This document shows, piece after piece, positions 8,100 to 15,545 of a DNA stretch of 49,197 nucleotides (the first letter of the stretch is position 1; the number at the start of each line of letters is the position of its first letter). Where the stretch lies: contig JAFGJG010000034.1 of assembly GCA_016929195.1 (NCBI GenBank), positions 1 to 49,197 on the forward strand, read 5' to 3'. The stretch comes from Thermoleophilaceae bacterium. GTDB taxonomy: Bacteria; Actinomycetota; Thermoleophilia; Solirubrobacterales; Thermoleophilaceae. The translations under genes were made by a program, and so were the position numbers. Under the pieces are notes generated by a model. That model was not told where the DNA came from and did not search any database. It saw only the letters and a list, made by a program, of their open reading frames with translations.

Positions 8100-8467
8100 C
8101 GCTCGAGTCCGGGCTGGAGCGCACCGACGAGTTCGTCGTCGAGGACCGGCTGCTCACCGACGTGGGAGGGACGCTGCCGGTGAGCGTCCTGTCCACGCCC
8201 GGCATGATCGCGATGATGGAGCGCTGCGCCGCGGTGCTCGCCTTCGAGCACCTGGGCGAGGGCGGGGGGACCGTCGGGTTCGAGGTCTGCGTGAAGCACG
8301 TGGCCGCCGCCGGCGAGGGAAGCACCTGCACCGTGACGGCGCGCCTGCGCGAGGTCGTGGACGACCGCAAGCTGCGCTTCGACGTCGAGGTCAAGGAGGG
8401 CGAGCGGACCATCGGCGTCGGCACGCACGAGCGGCGCGTGATCCAGCGCGCCGCCTTCGGGGGCTGA
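8096..8467 (+). CDS. Hotdog-fold thioesterase, FlK-like
   Basis: A 123-residue single-domain hotdog protein resembling fluoroacetyl-CoA thioesterase FlK and related acyl-CoA thioesterases. The FlK-type triad is visible with near-native spacing: Thr34 (STPGM), Glu42 (MMERCA) and His69 (VCVKHVA). The real acyl-CoA substrate is unknown; most FlK-like genes lie outside fluoroacetate producers and probably act in general acyl-CoA housekeeping. It is the last gene of the pcrA unit, starting with GTG overlapping the upstream stop. A palindromic repeat follows within 6 nt. Confidence 0.82.
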   Translation: MTLESGLERTDEFVVEDRLLTDVGGTLPVSVLSTPGMIAMMERCAAVLAFEHLGEGGGTVGFEVCVKHVAAAGEGSTCTVTARLREVVDDRKLRFDVEVKEGERTIGVGTHERRVIQRAAFGG

Positions 8468-8472
8468 CCCGG

Positions 8473-8519
8473 AACCGTCCTGCCTTCTGGTTGCAGGGCA
8501 ACCACGCGGCAGGACGCTT
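8473..8519 (+). repeat. 47-bp dispersed palindrome, family 1, copy 1
   Basis: Outer arms AACCGTCCTG (8473-8482) and CAGGACGCTT (8510-8519) flank an inner perfect stem TGGTTGC (8488-8494) / GCAACCA (8498-8504) with loop AGG. It is the same length and layout as copies at 8614-8660 and 40671-40717. The site is 6 nt after the thioesterase stop. Confidence 0.85.
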
Positions 8520-8613
8520 GGCAATGAATGCGCACAGGCGCGTGACGGCGCCGCTCCGGACCGACTCACTCACTGCCGTCGTTCTCGTAGCTGAGCTGTG
8601 TGCCACGTGCAGC

Positions 8614-8660
8614 AAGCGTCCTGACTTCTGGTTGCAGGGCAACCACAGGACAGGACACTT
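8614..8660 (+). repeat. 47-bp dispersed palindrome, family 1, copy 2
   Basis: Arms AAGCGTCCTG (8614-8623) and CAGGACACTT (8651-8660), inner stem TGGTTGC (8629-8635) / GCAACCA (8639-8645), loop AGG. It lies 24 nt upstream of the gatC -10 element. The 94 nt between copies 1 and 2 contain no gene I can support. Confidence 0.85.
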
Positions 8661-8684
8661 CGCGTGGGTCGGCGCGGCCGACCC

Positions 8685-8697
8685 TAGAATCGCGGCC
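8685..8697 (+). promoter_or_regulatory. Leaderless promoter of gatCAB
   Basis: TAGAAT (8685-8690) is followed by exactly 7 nt and then the gatC GTG at 8698. There is no Shine-Dalgarno sequence in between. Confidence 0.6.
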
Positions 8698-8985
8698 GTG
8701 ATCGATCGCGACCAGGTCCTCCACGTGGCGCGCCTCGCCCGGCTCCGGCTGACCGATGCGGAGGTCGACGCAATGGTCGAGGAGCTGCCCAAGATCCTCG
8801 GCCACATCGAGACGATGGAGGAGCTCGACCTCGAGGGCGTCGAGCCCACGTCCCACGTCGTGCAGGTCGAGAACGTCCTGCGTCCCGACGAGCCCCGCCC
8901 GAGCCTGCCGCGCGAGAAGGCGCTCGAGCCGGCCCCCGACCCGCAGGACGGCGGGTTCGGCGTCCCCAGCCCGGGGCGCTCGTGA
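8698..8985 (+). CDS. gatC: Aspartyl/glutamyl-tRNA amidotransferase subunit C
   Basis: A 95-residue GatC, the belt that wraps GatA and GatB in the tRNA-dependent amidotransferase. The family pattern V-xx-[VL]-A-x-LARL (QVLHVARLARLRLTDAE) is at the N-terminus, followed by ILGHIETMEELDLEGVEPTSHV and the DEPRPSLPREKAL tail. The GTG at 8698 is chosen because translation begins with the usual 'DRDQVLHVARLA' and the -10 hexamer is 7 nt upstream. Its stop overlaps the gatA GTG (GTGA). Confidence 0.95.
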   Translation: MIDRDQVLHVARLARLRLTDAEVDAMVEELPKILGHIETMEELDLEGVEPTSHVVQVENVLRPDEPRPSLPREKALEPAPDPQDGGFGVPSPGRS

Positions 8986-10391
8986 GCCGCGAGCTGCTCG
9001 AGCTGAGCGCCGCCGAGGCGGCCAGGCGGGTGCGCGCCGGCGATCTGTCGGCGTCGGAGCTGTTCGAGTTCTGGCGCGGGCGCGCCGAGGGCGACGAGAC
9101 CGGCTCCTATCTCTGGGTGGCCGACGCGCCGGGGGACGAGCCCGAGTCGGGTCCGCTCGGCGGGGTCCCCGTGGCCGTCAAGGACCTCTTCTGCGTGGAG
9201 GGTGTTCCGAGCGCGGCGGGCTCGCGGATCCTGGAGGGCTACCGGCCGCCGTACACGGCCACCGCGGTCAGCCGCCTGCGCGAGGCCGGCGCCCCGGTGC
9301 TCGGCAAGACCAACCAGGACGAGTTCGCGATGGGCTCGTCGACGGAGAACTCTGGCTTCGGGCCGGTCCGGAACCCATGGGACCCGGAGCGGGTGCCGGG
9401 CGGCTCCTCCGGCGGCTCGGCGGCGGCGGTGGCCGCCGGCACCGCACCCTGGTCGATCGGCACGGACACCGGCGGGTCGATCCGCCAGCCGGCGTCGCTG
9501 TGCGGGATCGTGGGGCTGAAGCCCACCTACGGGGCGGTCTCGCGCAACGGGATGATCGCCTTCGCCTCGTCGCTCGACCAGTGCGGGCCGTTCGGCCGGA
9601 CCGTCGAGGACGTGGCGCTGCTCGCGAGCGTGCTCGTGGGCCGCGACCCGTGCGACTCGACCTCGCTCGACCACCCGGAGGGCATCGCCCTGCCGTCGGC
9701 CGAGCGGCTGGACGGCGTCCGCCTGGGCGTCTGGGGCCTCGGCGAGGAGGGCCTCGAGCCCGGGGTGGCCGAGCAGGTTCGCCGGGCCCTCGGGCTCGCC
9801 GAGGAGCTCGGCGCGAGCACCGAGGAGATCGCCCTCCCGCACGCCGGCCACGCCATCTCGGCCTACTACGTGATCGCCCCGGCGGAGGCCAGCGCCAACC
9901 TCGCCCGCTACGACGGCGTCCGCTACGGCAAGCGCACCGAGGCCGACGAGCTGCTCGACATGTACGAGCTGACCCGGCACGACCACTTCGGCGAGGAGGT
10001 CCGCCGGCGGATCATGATCGGGACCTACGCGCTGTCGTCGGGCTACTACGAGGCCTACTACGGCACTGCCCAGAAGGTGCGTACGCGCATCGTCGAGGAC
10101 TTCCGCGCCGCGTTCGAGAACGTCGACCTGGTCGTGACGCCCACGTCCCCGACGGTTGCCTTCAAGCTCGGCGAGCGCACCTCGGACCCGCTGGCGATGT
10201 ACCTGTCCGACTACTACACGACGCCCATGTCGCTGGCCGGGATCCCGGCCGTGTCGATCCCCTGCGGGCTCTCGGAGGGCCTGCCGGTCGGGCTCCAGGT
10301 CGTGGGCCCGGCCTTCGCCGAGTCGCGCATCCTGGACGCCGCGCACGCGCTCGAGCGGGCGATCGGATTCGAGGGGGTGCCGCGCACGTGA
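8982..10391 (+). CDS. gatA: Aspartyl/glutamyl-tRNA amidotransferase subunit A
   Basis: A 469-residue amidase-signature enzyme that generates ammonia from glutamine for transamidation of Glu-tRNA(Gln) and Asp-tRNA(Asn). The Ser-cisSer-Lys machinery is intact: Lys67 (VAVKDLF), cis-Ser at 142/143 in PGGSSGGSAAAV and nucleophile Ser166 in GTDTGGSIRQPA. The TNQDEFAMGSSTENS segment is the usual GatA signature. It is co-translated with gatC and gatB through 4-nt GTGA overlaps on both sides. Presence of the full CAB set implies this organism lacks GlnRS and/or AsnRS. Confidence 0.97.
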   Translation: MSRELLELSAAEAARRVRAGDLSASELFEFWRGRAEGDETGSYLWVADAPGDEPESGPLGGVPVAVKDLFCVEGVPSAAGSRILEGYRPPYTATAVSRLREAGAPVLGKTNQDEFAMGSSTENSGFGPVRNPWDPERVPGGSSGGSAAAVAAGTAPWSIGTDTGGSIRQPASLCGIVGLKPTYGAVSRNGMIAFASSLDQCGPFGRTVEDVALLASVLVGRDPCDSTSLDHPEGIALPSAERLDGVRLGVWGLGEEGLEPGVAEQVRRALGLAEELGASTEEIALPHAGHAISAYYVIAPAEASANLARYDGVRYGKRTEADELLDMYELTRHDHFGEEVRRRIMIGTYALSSGYYEAYYGTAQKVRTRIVEDFRAAFENVDLVVTPTSPTVAFKLGERTSDPLAMYLSDYYTTPMSLAGIPAVSIPCGLSEGLPVGLQVVGPAFAESRILDAAHALERAIGFEGVPRT

Positions 10392-11818
10392 CCGAGGTGC
10401 GCGCCTACGAGCCCGTCATCGGCATCGAGATCCACGTGCAGCTCCGCACGCGGACGAAGATGTTCTGCAGCTGCGAGAACCGCTTCGGCGCCGAGCCGAA
10501 CACCCTGACCTGCCCAGTCTGCCTCGCGCACCCGGGCACGCTCCCGGTCACGAACGCCGAGGCCGTCCACCTCGCGCTGATGATCGGGATGGCGTTCGGA
10601 TGCGAGGTCCCCGAGCGGTCGATCTTCCACCGCAAGAACTACTTCTATCCCGACAGCCCCAAGGGCTACCAGATCAGCCAGTACGACCATCCGCTGGCGG
10701 TGCGCGGCCGGCTGGGCGACGTGCGGATCCACCGCGTCCACATGGAGGAGGACGCCGCGAAGCTGGTCCACGCCGGCAGCTCGGGCCGCATCCACGGCGC
10801 CGAGCGCAGCGTCGTCGACTTCAACCGCGCCGGCACGCCGCTCGTGGAGATCGTCACCGAGCCCGACCTGCGCTCGGCCGCCCAGGCCGCCGAGTTCGGG
10901 CGGCTGCTCCAGGCCACGCTGCGACGCATGGGCGTGTCGGACGTGAACATGGAGGAGGGGTCGCTCCGGATGGACGCGAACGTGTCGATCCGGCCGGCGG
11001 GCGAGGCCACGCTCGGAACGAAGACAGAGCTCAAGAACATGAACTCGTTCCGCTTCCTCGAGCGCGGGATCACGGCGGAGATCGAGCGCCAGGAGGCGAT
11101 CCTCCACGCGGACGGGCAGATCGAGCAGGAGACGCTCCACTTCGACCCGCGCAGCGGGAGCCTCACCTCGCTCCGCTCGAAGGAGGAGGCACACGACTAC
11201 CGCTACTTCCCCGAGCCCGACCTGGTCCCGATCGCGCCCACCCCGGAGATGCTCGAGCGCGCGCGGTCCGCGCTCCCGGAGCTGCCGGCGGAGCGCGCGG
11301 AACGCTTCGAGCGGGACCTCGGCGTGCCCGCTGCGGCGGCCCGGATGCTCGCCTTCCGCGCGGAGCTCGGCGACCTGCTCGAGGCCGCGCTCGCGGCGGA
11401 CGGGGCCGATGCCCGTGCGCTGGCCAACTGGGTCACGAACGAGGTGGCGGCCCGGATCGGCGACTCCGATCCAGGCGACACGCGGCTCGAGCCGGCGGCG
11501 CTGGCGGCGCTCGTGGGCATGGTCGAGGCGGGAGACGTGCCGCGCTCCGCCGCGAAGGACGTGCTCGGCGTGCTCGTGGACGAGGGCGGCGACCCTCGCG
11601 AGATCGTCGCATCGCGCGGCCTCGGCGCGGCCGGCTCTGACGAGCTCGCCGAGATCGTGGACCGAGCGATCGCCGGCAACGCGGACGCCGTGGAGAAGAT
11701 CCGGGCGGGCAACGACAAGGCGATCGGCGCCGTGGTCGGCGCCGTCATGCGCGAGGCCAAGGGCCGGGCCGACGGCGGCGAGGTGCAGCGGATGATCCGG
11801 GAGCGGATCGGCAGCTAG
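10388..11818 (+). CDS. gatB: Aspartyl/glutamyl-tRNA amidotransferase subunit B
   Basis: A 476-residue GatB: the kinase-like cradle phosphorylates the tRNA-bound Glu/Asp and the C-terminal YqeY-like tail contacts tRNA. N-terminal YEPVIGIEIHVQL, the zinc/structural cysteines (FCSCENRF and LTCPVCL), HRKNYFYPDSPKGYQISQ, and DFNRAGTPLVEIVTEPD are diagnostic. The tail (about 410-476) ends in VVGAVMREAKGRADGGEV, as in the YqeY domain. The GTG at 10388 overlaps the gatA stop. Confidence 0.97.
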   Translation: MTEVRAYEPVIGIEIHVQLRTRTKMFCSCENRFGAEPNTLTCPVCLAHPGTLPVTNAEAVHLALMIGMAFGCEVPERSIFHRKNYFYPDSPKGYQISQYDHPLAVRGRLGDVRIHRVHMEEDAAKLVHAGSSGRIHGAERSVVDFNRAGTPLVEIVTEPDLRSAAQAAEFGRLLQATLRRMGVSDVNMEEGSLRMDANVSIRPAGEATLGTKTELKNMNSFRFLERGITAEIERQEAILHADGQIEQETLHFDPRSGSLTSLRSKEEAHDYRYFPEPDLVPIAPTPEMLERARSALPELPAERAERFERDLGVPAAAARMLAFRAELGDLLEAALAADGADARALANWVTNEVAARIGDSDPGDTRLEPAALAALVGMVEAGDVPRSAAKDVLGVLVDEGGDPREIVASRGLGAAGSDELAEIVDRAIAGNADAVEKIRAGNDKAIGAVVGAVMREAKGRADGGEVQRMIRERIGS

Positions 11819-11851
11819 CCTGCGCCGTACATCGGCTAACGAGGAGATGAG

Positions 11852-12076
11852 ATGTCGCGACTGATCCGGATGGACTCGAGCGGCCACAGCACGCTCGCGG
11901 AGTGGACCCCGGTCGACGACGCCTCGTTCGAGGCCGCCGTCGCGGAGTTCCGCGGCCAGCTCGAGCTCGGCTACATCGGGACGGTGCCGGACGGGCCGGG
12001 CACGGCCGAGTACGTGCGCGAGCTGCCGCGCGAGGCCGACCTCGTGATCATGCGCCGTCCGATCGCCGGAGGCTGA
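11852..12076 (+). CDS. Small conserved-looking protein, unknown function
   Basis: A 74-residue soluble, acidic protein (MSRLIRMDSSGHSTLAEW start, EADLVIMRRPIAGG end) with no motif I recognise. It is one of the few genes here with a clear Shine-Dalgarno sequence (GAGGAG at 11841-11846, followed by ATGAG before the ATG), which supports both its reality and its start. Its stop overlaps the next ATG (TGATG), so the two are probably co-translated. Confidence 0.72.
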   Translation: MSRLIRMDSSGHSTLAEWTPVDDASFEAAVAEFRGQLELGYIGTVPDGPGTAEYVRELPREADLVIMRRPIAGG

Positions 12077-12711
12077 TGGAGGGCGCTCGGGCGCTTCCCG
12101 AGCTGGCGTCGGTCCCCTGGCGCCCGCCCACCGACGGGCCCTGGCTGCGCCGCCGCGGGCGCGTCTGGCAGGCCTGGACGGCGCTCTACACCGTCCCGTT
12201 CGTCGCGGCCGGCGTGGTGATCTTCATGCTGGAGCCGCTCGCCCTGCCGGTCTCGCTGCTCGCGTTCGCGCACGCGTGGATGATCCCGCGCCTCTACGCC
12301 GACCGCGGCGCCGCCGTCCTGCGGCCGAAGGGGCCGCGCAACGCGCGCGCCGAGGCCGTGGCGCAGGGTCTGCTCGGCGACCTGCTCGACAACGGGCCGC
12401 GAGCCCTCCAGGCGCGCACGGGCCTCGCGCTCGAGCGTGGTGCGCTCGGGACCTGGCTCGTCGGCGAGGCGGGCGCCCTGCTCGTGACGGACGGCGGGCG
12501 GCGCGTGCACGGCTTCTGCGTGCGCGTGCCGGACCCGGGGCTGCCGCCGTCGGACCGGATCGCGCACCTGCTCCTGGCGCTGCGCGTGGACGAGGTGGGC
12601 TTCGCGACGGTCGCGAACCACGCGTTCGCGGGGGCGCCATGGCGGGTGCGCCGGCGGCTGCCCGAACGCGCCCGCCCGGCGCTCGACGCCGCTCGCTCGG
12701 ACACGCGCTAG
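12076..12711 (+). CDS. Membrane-anchored protein of unknown function
   Basis: A 211-residue protein. After about 35 N-terminal residues comes a hydrophobic hairpin, two segments at roughly 37-55 and 58-75 (WTALYTVPFVAAGVVIFML; LPVSLLAFAHAWMI). A soluble C-terminal domain of about 130 residues follows and includes LGTWLVGEAGALLVTDGGRRVHGFCVRV. I do not recognise a family. It is coupled to the 74-residue gene by a TGATG junction, and its end overlaps the -10 hexamer of ndh. Confidence 0.75.
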   Translation: MEGARALPELASVPWRPPTDGPWLRRRGRVWQAWTALYTVPFVAAGVVIFMLEPLALPVSLLAFAHAWMIPRLYADRGAAVLRPKGPRNARAEAVAQGLLGDLLDNGPRALQARTGLALERGALGTWLVGEAGALLVTDGGRRVHGFCVRVPDPGLPPSDRIAHLLLALRVDEVGFATVANHAFAGAPWRVRRRLPERARPALDAARSDTR

Positions 12712-12722
12712 CCTCGCCGGGC
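12709..12722 (+). promoter_or_regulatory. Leaderless promoter of ndh
   Basis: TAGCCT (12709-12714) overlaps the upstream stop codon and is followed by 8 nt and the GTG at 12723. No Shine-Dalgarno sequence is seen. Confidence 0.5.
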
Positions 12723-14042
12723 GTGGCCTACGACGTCGTCATCGCGGGCGGCGGGTTCGGCGGGCTCTACGCCGCGCGCCGCCTGGAACGCCGGCTCCCG
12801 CGCCACAGCGCCCGGATCGTCCTCGTCTCGACCCAGAACTACATGCTGTACACGCCGCTCCTCCCCGGAGCGGCGTCCGGCGCGCTCGAGCCCAGGCACG
12901 TGGTCGTCCCGCTGCGCGAGGAGCTCGAATGGACGGAGCTGCGGCTCGCGCGCGTCACCGGCGCCGACCCGGCGCTCAGCGAGATCTCGATCCAGACGGT
13001 GGACGGCCGCGACGAGACGCTCCGCTACGACCAGCTGATCGTCGCGCTCGGCTCGGTGCCGCGCGTGCTCCCGATCCCCGGCCTGGCCGAGCACGGCGTG
13101 GGCTTCCAGAGCCTCGCCGACGCGATCGCGCTCCGGAACCGCGCGCTCTGGAACCTCGAGGTCGCCGAGGCGCATCCCGACCCGGAGACCCGGCGCGCGT
13201 ACCTGAGCTTCGTATTCGTCGGCGCGGGGTACGCCGGTGTGGAGGGCGTGGCAGAGCTCCAGGACTACGTGTCAGACGTGATCGACCGCTACCCGCGCTG
13301 CCGCATGGAGGGCGCGCGGTTCATCCTCGTCGAGGCCCAGGACCAGATCATGCCCGAGATCCCGGCGAGCCTGGCCGCCTTCGCCACGCGCGAGCTGCGC
13401 CGGCGCGGCATCGAGATCCGCACCGGGACGATGCTGAACGCGGTCGAGGACATGTCCGCATCGCTCAGCACGGGCGAGCGGATCCCGACCCGCACGGTCG
13501 CGTGGACGGCCGGCGTGCGTCCGTCGCCGGCGGTCGCGACGCTGGGCCTGCCGCTCGGCCCGGACCGGCGCATCGTCGTGGACGCGACCATGCGTGTCTC
13601 GGGCCGGGAGAACGTCTGGGCGATCGGCGACGCGGCCGCGGTCCCGGACCCCGCCAGGCGGGGGAAGTCGCCGAGCCCGCCGACCGCGCAGCATGCGCTC
13701 CGTCAGGGCAAGGTCGTCGCGGACAGCGTGGCGGCGGCCATGGCCGGCGGGAAGCCGCGGAAGTTCCGCTACCGGACGCTCGGGGTGTTCGTGGACATGG
13801 GCCGCCACAAGGCCGTGGCCACGATGGTCGGGGTCCGCCTGCGCGGCTTCCCGGCGTGGTTCGCGGCGCGCACCTACCACCTGGCGCTCATGCCGGGCGT
13901 GGCCCGGCGCCTCCGCCTCGTGACCGACTGGACGGTCGCCCTCTTCTTCGGCCGGGCCGGAGCGGAGCTTGGCTCGCTTGGCCATCCGCCGCCCCTGGGC
14001 AGCCTCGAGCCGGAGCAGTCCGAGGTGGAGCAGCAGAGGTGA
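12723..14042 (+). CDS. ndh: Type II NADH:quinone oxidoreductase (NDH-2)
   Basis: A 439-residue single-subunit, non-proton-pumping NADH dehydrogenase that passes electrons to menaquinone at the inner face of the membrane. The FAD-binding Rossmann motif VVIAGGGFGGLYAARRLE lies at residues 4-21 and the NADH-binding FVFVGAGYAGVEGVAEL near 164-180. The WAIGDAAAVPD flavin motif follows near 300. The C-terminal part (FRYRTLGVFVDMGRHKAVATM, then an amphipathic segment ending FFGRAGAELGSLG) matches the membrane-anchoring tail of NDH-2. Its quinone is probably made by the men genes at 20-37 kb. The TGATG junction couples it to the GNAT gene. Confidence 0.93.
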   Translation: MAYDVVIAGGGFGGLYAARRLERRLPRHSARIVLVSTQNYMLYTPLLPGAASGALEPRHVVVPLREELEWTELRLARVTGADPALSEISIQTVDGRDETLRYDQLIVALGSVPRVLPIPGLAEHGVGFQSLADAIALRNRALWNLEVAEAHPDPETRRAYLSFVFVGAGYAGVEGVAELQDYVSDVIDRYPRCRMEGARFILVEAQDQIMPEIPASLAAFATRELRRRGIEIRTGTMLNAVEDMSASLSTGERIPTRTVAWTAGVRPSPAVATLGLPLGPDRRIVVDATMRVSGRENVWAIGDAAAVPDPARRGKSPSPPTAQHALRQGKVVADSVAAAMAGGKPRKFRYRTLGVFVDMGRHKAVATMVGVRLRGFPAWFAARTYHLALMPGVARRLRLVTDWTVALFFGRAGAELGSLGHPPPLGSLEPEQSEVEQQR

Positions 14043-14983
14043 TGCCCGACCGCGCGTTCAGGGAGGGACGCGCCGCCGACATCAGGGGCACGTACGACCT
14101 CGCGGCGCGGTCGTTGCGCGACGCCATGGGGCGAAGCGGCGTGGTCAGCGCGGCGGCCGACCAGTCGTTCGTCGACCGCGAGTGGCCGCGGCAGCGTCCG
14201 CTGCTCGAGTTCATCGCCGCGCAGCCGGGAACGGGCTTCTGGGTCTGTGAGGTGGACGGCGAGCTGGCCGGCTACGCCCGTGTCGCCCGCTTCGAGGGGA
14301 TGGACGAGCTCACGGAGATCGCCGTGTCCCCGGACCACGCCGGCGCAGGGATCGGAAAGGGCCTGCTCGAGCGCTGCTGGCCGGAGCGGCCCACGCGCGA
14401 GCAGGGGCGCGTGGTGGTGACGCTCGGCACGCCGGCCGACCTCACCCTCTACACGCGCTTCGGCGTCATGCCGGTGGCGGGCCACTGGAACCTGCGCCAC
14501 CGCGCGGAGGAGTACCTCGAGCGGCGCTCGCTCGAGGCGACCGACGCGACGGAGCCCGACGTCCACGTGCTCACGCCGACACGTGCGGTCGAGGAGTGGA
14601 AGCGCCTCGAGCCGGCCGCCATCGGGCACGAGCGCCCCGCGCTCCACGAGTTCTTCGCGCGCACGCGCGGCTGCCTCGCGGTCCTCAACGGCAACGGCGA
14701 CGCGCGCGGCCTCTGCTGGATGAGCCCCGACGGGGACATCGGCCCGGCCGTGGGCGCAACGCCGGAGGACCTCAACCCGGTGGTGCTGGGTGCCCTCGAC
14801 CGCGTGGCGAAGTCGCACCAGCCGGATCTGCTCGACATCTACTGCACGACGCACTCCTGGTGGCTGCTCGACCGGCTGCGCCGGCTCGGGTTCCGGCTGC
14901 ACTGGCCGAGCTGGGTGATGTCGTCGGTCCCGCTGCCGGGGCTCGACCGATATCTGCCCACCAGGCCGGCGCGGCTGCTCTGA
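14042..14983 (+). CDS. Tandem-domain GNAT acetyltransferase
   Basis: A 313-residue protein of the GCN5-related N-acetyltransferase superfamily. The N-terminal GNAT domain contains the acetyl-CoA motif A (LTEIAVSPDHAGAGIGKGLLE, about 84-104), with the R/Q-x-x-G-x-G/A loop as HAGAGIG. The second half (about 190-313) looks like a degenerate GNAT domain without an obvious acetyl-CoA loop. Substrate unknown. Its ATG overlaps the ndh stop. Confidence 0.85.
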   Translation: MPDRAFREGRAADIRGTYDLAARSLRDAMGRSGVVSAAADQSFVDREWPRQRPLLEFIAAQPGTGFWVCEVDGELAGYARVARFEGMDELTEIAVSPDHAGAGIGKGLLERCWPERPTREQGRVVVTLGTPADLTLYTRFGVMPVAGHWNLRHRAEEYLERRSLEATDATEPDVHVLTPTRAVEEWKRLEPAAIGHERPALHEFFARTRGCLAVLNGNGDARGLCWMSPDGDIGPAVGATPEDLNPVVLGALDRVAKSHQPDLLDIYCTTHSWWLLDRLRRLGFRLHWPSWVMSSVPLPGLDRYLPTRPARLL

Positions 14984-15000
14984 CGGTCACCGCCCTCTGC

Positions 15001-15013
15001 CACACTTCGAGGC
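15001..15013 (+). promoter_or_regulatory. Leaderless-type promoter of the 56-residue membrane protein
   Basis: CACACT (15001-15006) followed by 7 nt and the ATG at 15014, the same layout as other promoters in the window but with C instead of T at the first position. Confidence 0.4.
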
Positions 15014-15184
15014 ATGGGACAGGCTGTCGCTGACCTTGGCAAGAAGGCACTCGCGCTAGGCGTGCTGCTGCTGGCGGCCTGGGTCCTCTTCAAGATCGTC
15101 CTCGGCGTGGTGGCCGCGGTCGCCTGGGTCGTGATCGCCGTGCTGGCGCTGGTCGCGATCGTCTGGGCCATCCGCGTGCTCTGA
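15014..15184 (+). CDS. 56-residue hydrophobic membrane protein
   Basis: A very small open reading frame encoding two hydrophobic helices (about 12-25 and 28-53, AVAWVVIAVLALVAIVWAIR) after a short polar start MGQAVADLGKK. Not a family I recognise. It is supported by a -10-like hexamer 7 nt before the ATG, by filling the otherwise empty interval between two genes, and by strong membrane-helix composition ending in a basic residue. It is followed 10 nt later by another small membrane protein. Confidence 0.6.
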   Translation: MGQAVADLGKKALALGVLLLAAWVLFKIVLGVVAAVAWVVIAVLALVAIVWAIRVL

Positions 15185-15194
15185 GCCGCGCCGG

Positions 15195-15470
15195 GTGGAA
15201 TACGCAGTCATCGCGTTCTTCTGCGGCCTCTCGGCCGGCGTGATCGCGAAGATCAAGGGCGGGTCGTTCTGGATCTGGCTGCTCGTGGGGCTGGTGCTGC
15301 CGCTGATCGGCACGCTCGCGGCGCTGTTCATGCGCTGGGACAAGGACGAGCCCCGGCGCCGCTGCCCCGAGTGCGGAAAGGTCCTGCCGATCAGCGACCA
15401 GGTCTGCATGCGCTGCGGGCGCGACCTCGACTTCCCACAGGCGCCCCCTTCCGACGCGGTCGCGTCCTAG
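15195..15470 (+). CDS. Small membrane protein with C-terminal zinc ribbon
   Basis: A 91-residue protein with two transmembrane helices (about 3-19 and 26-46, including SFWIWLLVGLVLPLIGTLAALF) followed by a cytosolic zinc ribbon: RRCPECGK (Cys57, Cys60) and VCMRCGRD (Cys71, Cys74). Similar proteins occur in actinobacteria without known function. The start is GTG at 15195, 10 nt after the previous gene. The stop overlaps the ilvB promoter hexamer. Confidence 0.78.
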   Translation: MEYAVIAFFCGLSAGVIAKIKGGSFWIWLLVGLVLPLIGTLAALFMRWDKDEPRRRCPECGKVLPISDQVCMRCGRDLDFPQAPPSDAVAS

Positions 15471-15471
15471 C

Positions 15472-15545
15472 TACACTCGTTCGCCCCGCCGTCGTCCCAC
15501 ACCAGGGCGACGGAGGACAACCGCCCCCAGAAAGGAGCGCTGCCA
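15472..15545 (+). promoter_or_regulatory. ilvB promoter and structured leader
   Basis: TACACT (15472-15477) is a good -10. Unlike most genes here, ilvB has a leader of about 60 nt. It contains a hairpin with stem CCGTCG (15489-15494) / CGACGG (15508-15513), extended by CCC/GGG, and a strong ribosome-binding site AAAGGAG (15531-15537), 8 nt before the GTG. I find no ATG/GTG/TTG leader peptide in it. Confidence 0.5.

Noticed and set aside
8520-8613. Possible tRNA or small RNA between the two palindromes
   Set aside because: No cloverleaf arms, GGTTCRA-type T-loop or terminator could be recognised in these 94 nt.
15478-15545. Possible leader peptide upstream of ilvB
   Set aside because: No ATG, GTG or TTG occurs between the promoter and the ilvB start, so a leu-type peptide attenuator is not supported; only a hairpin remains.
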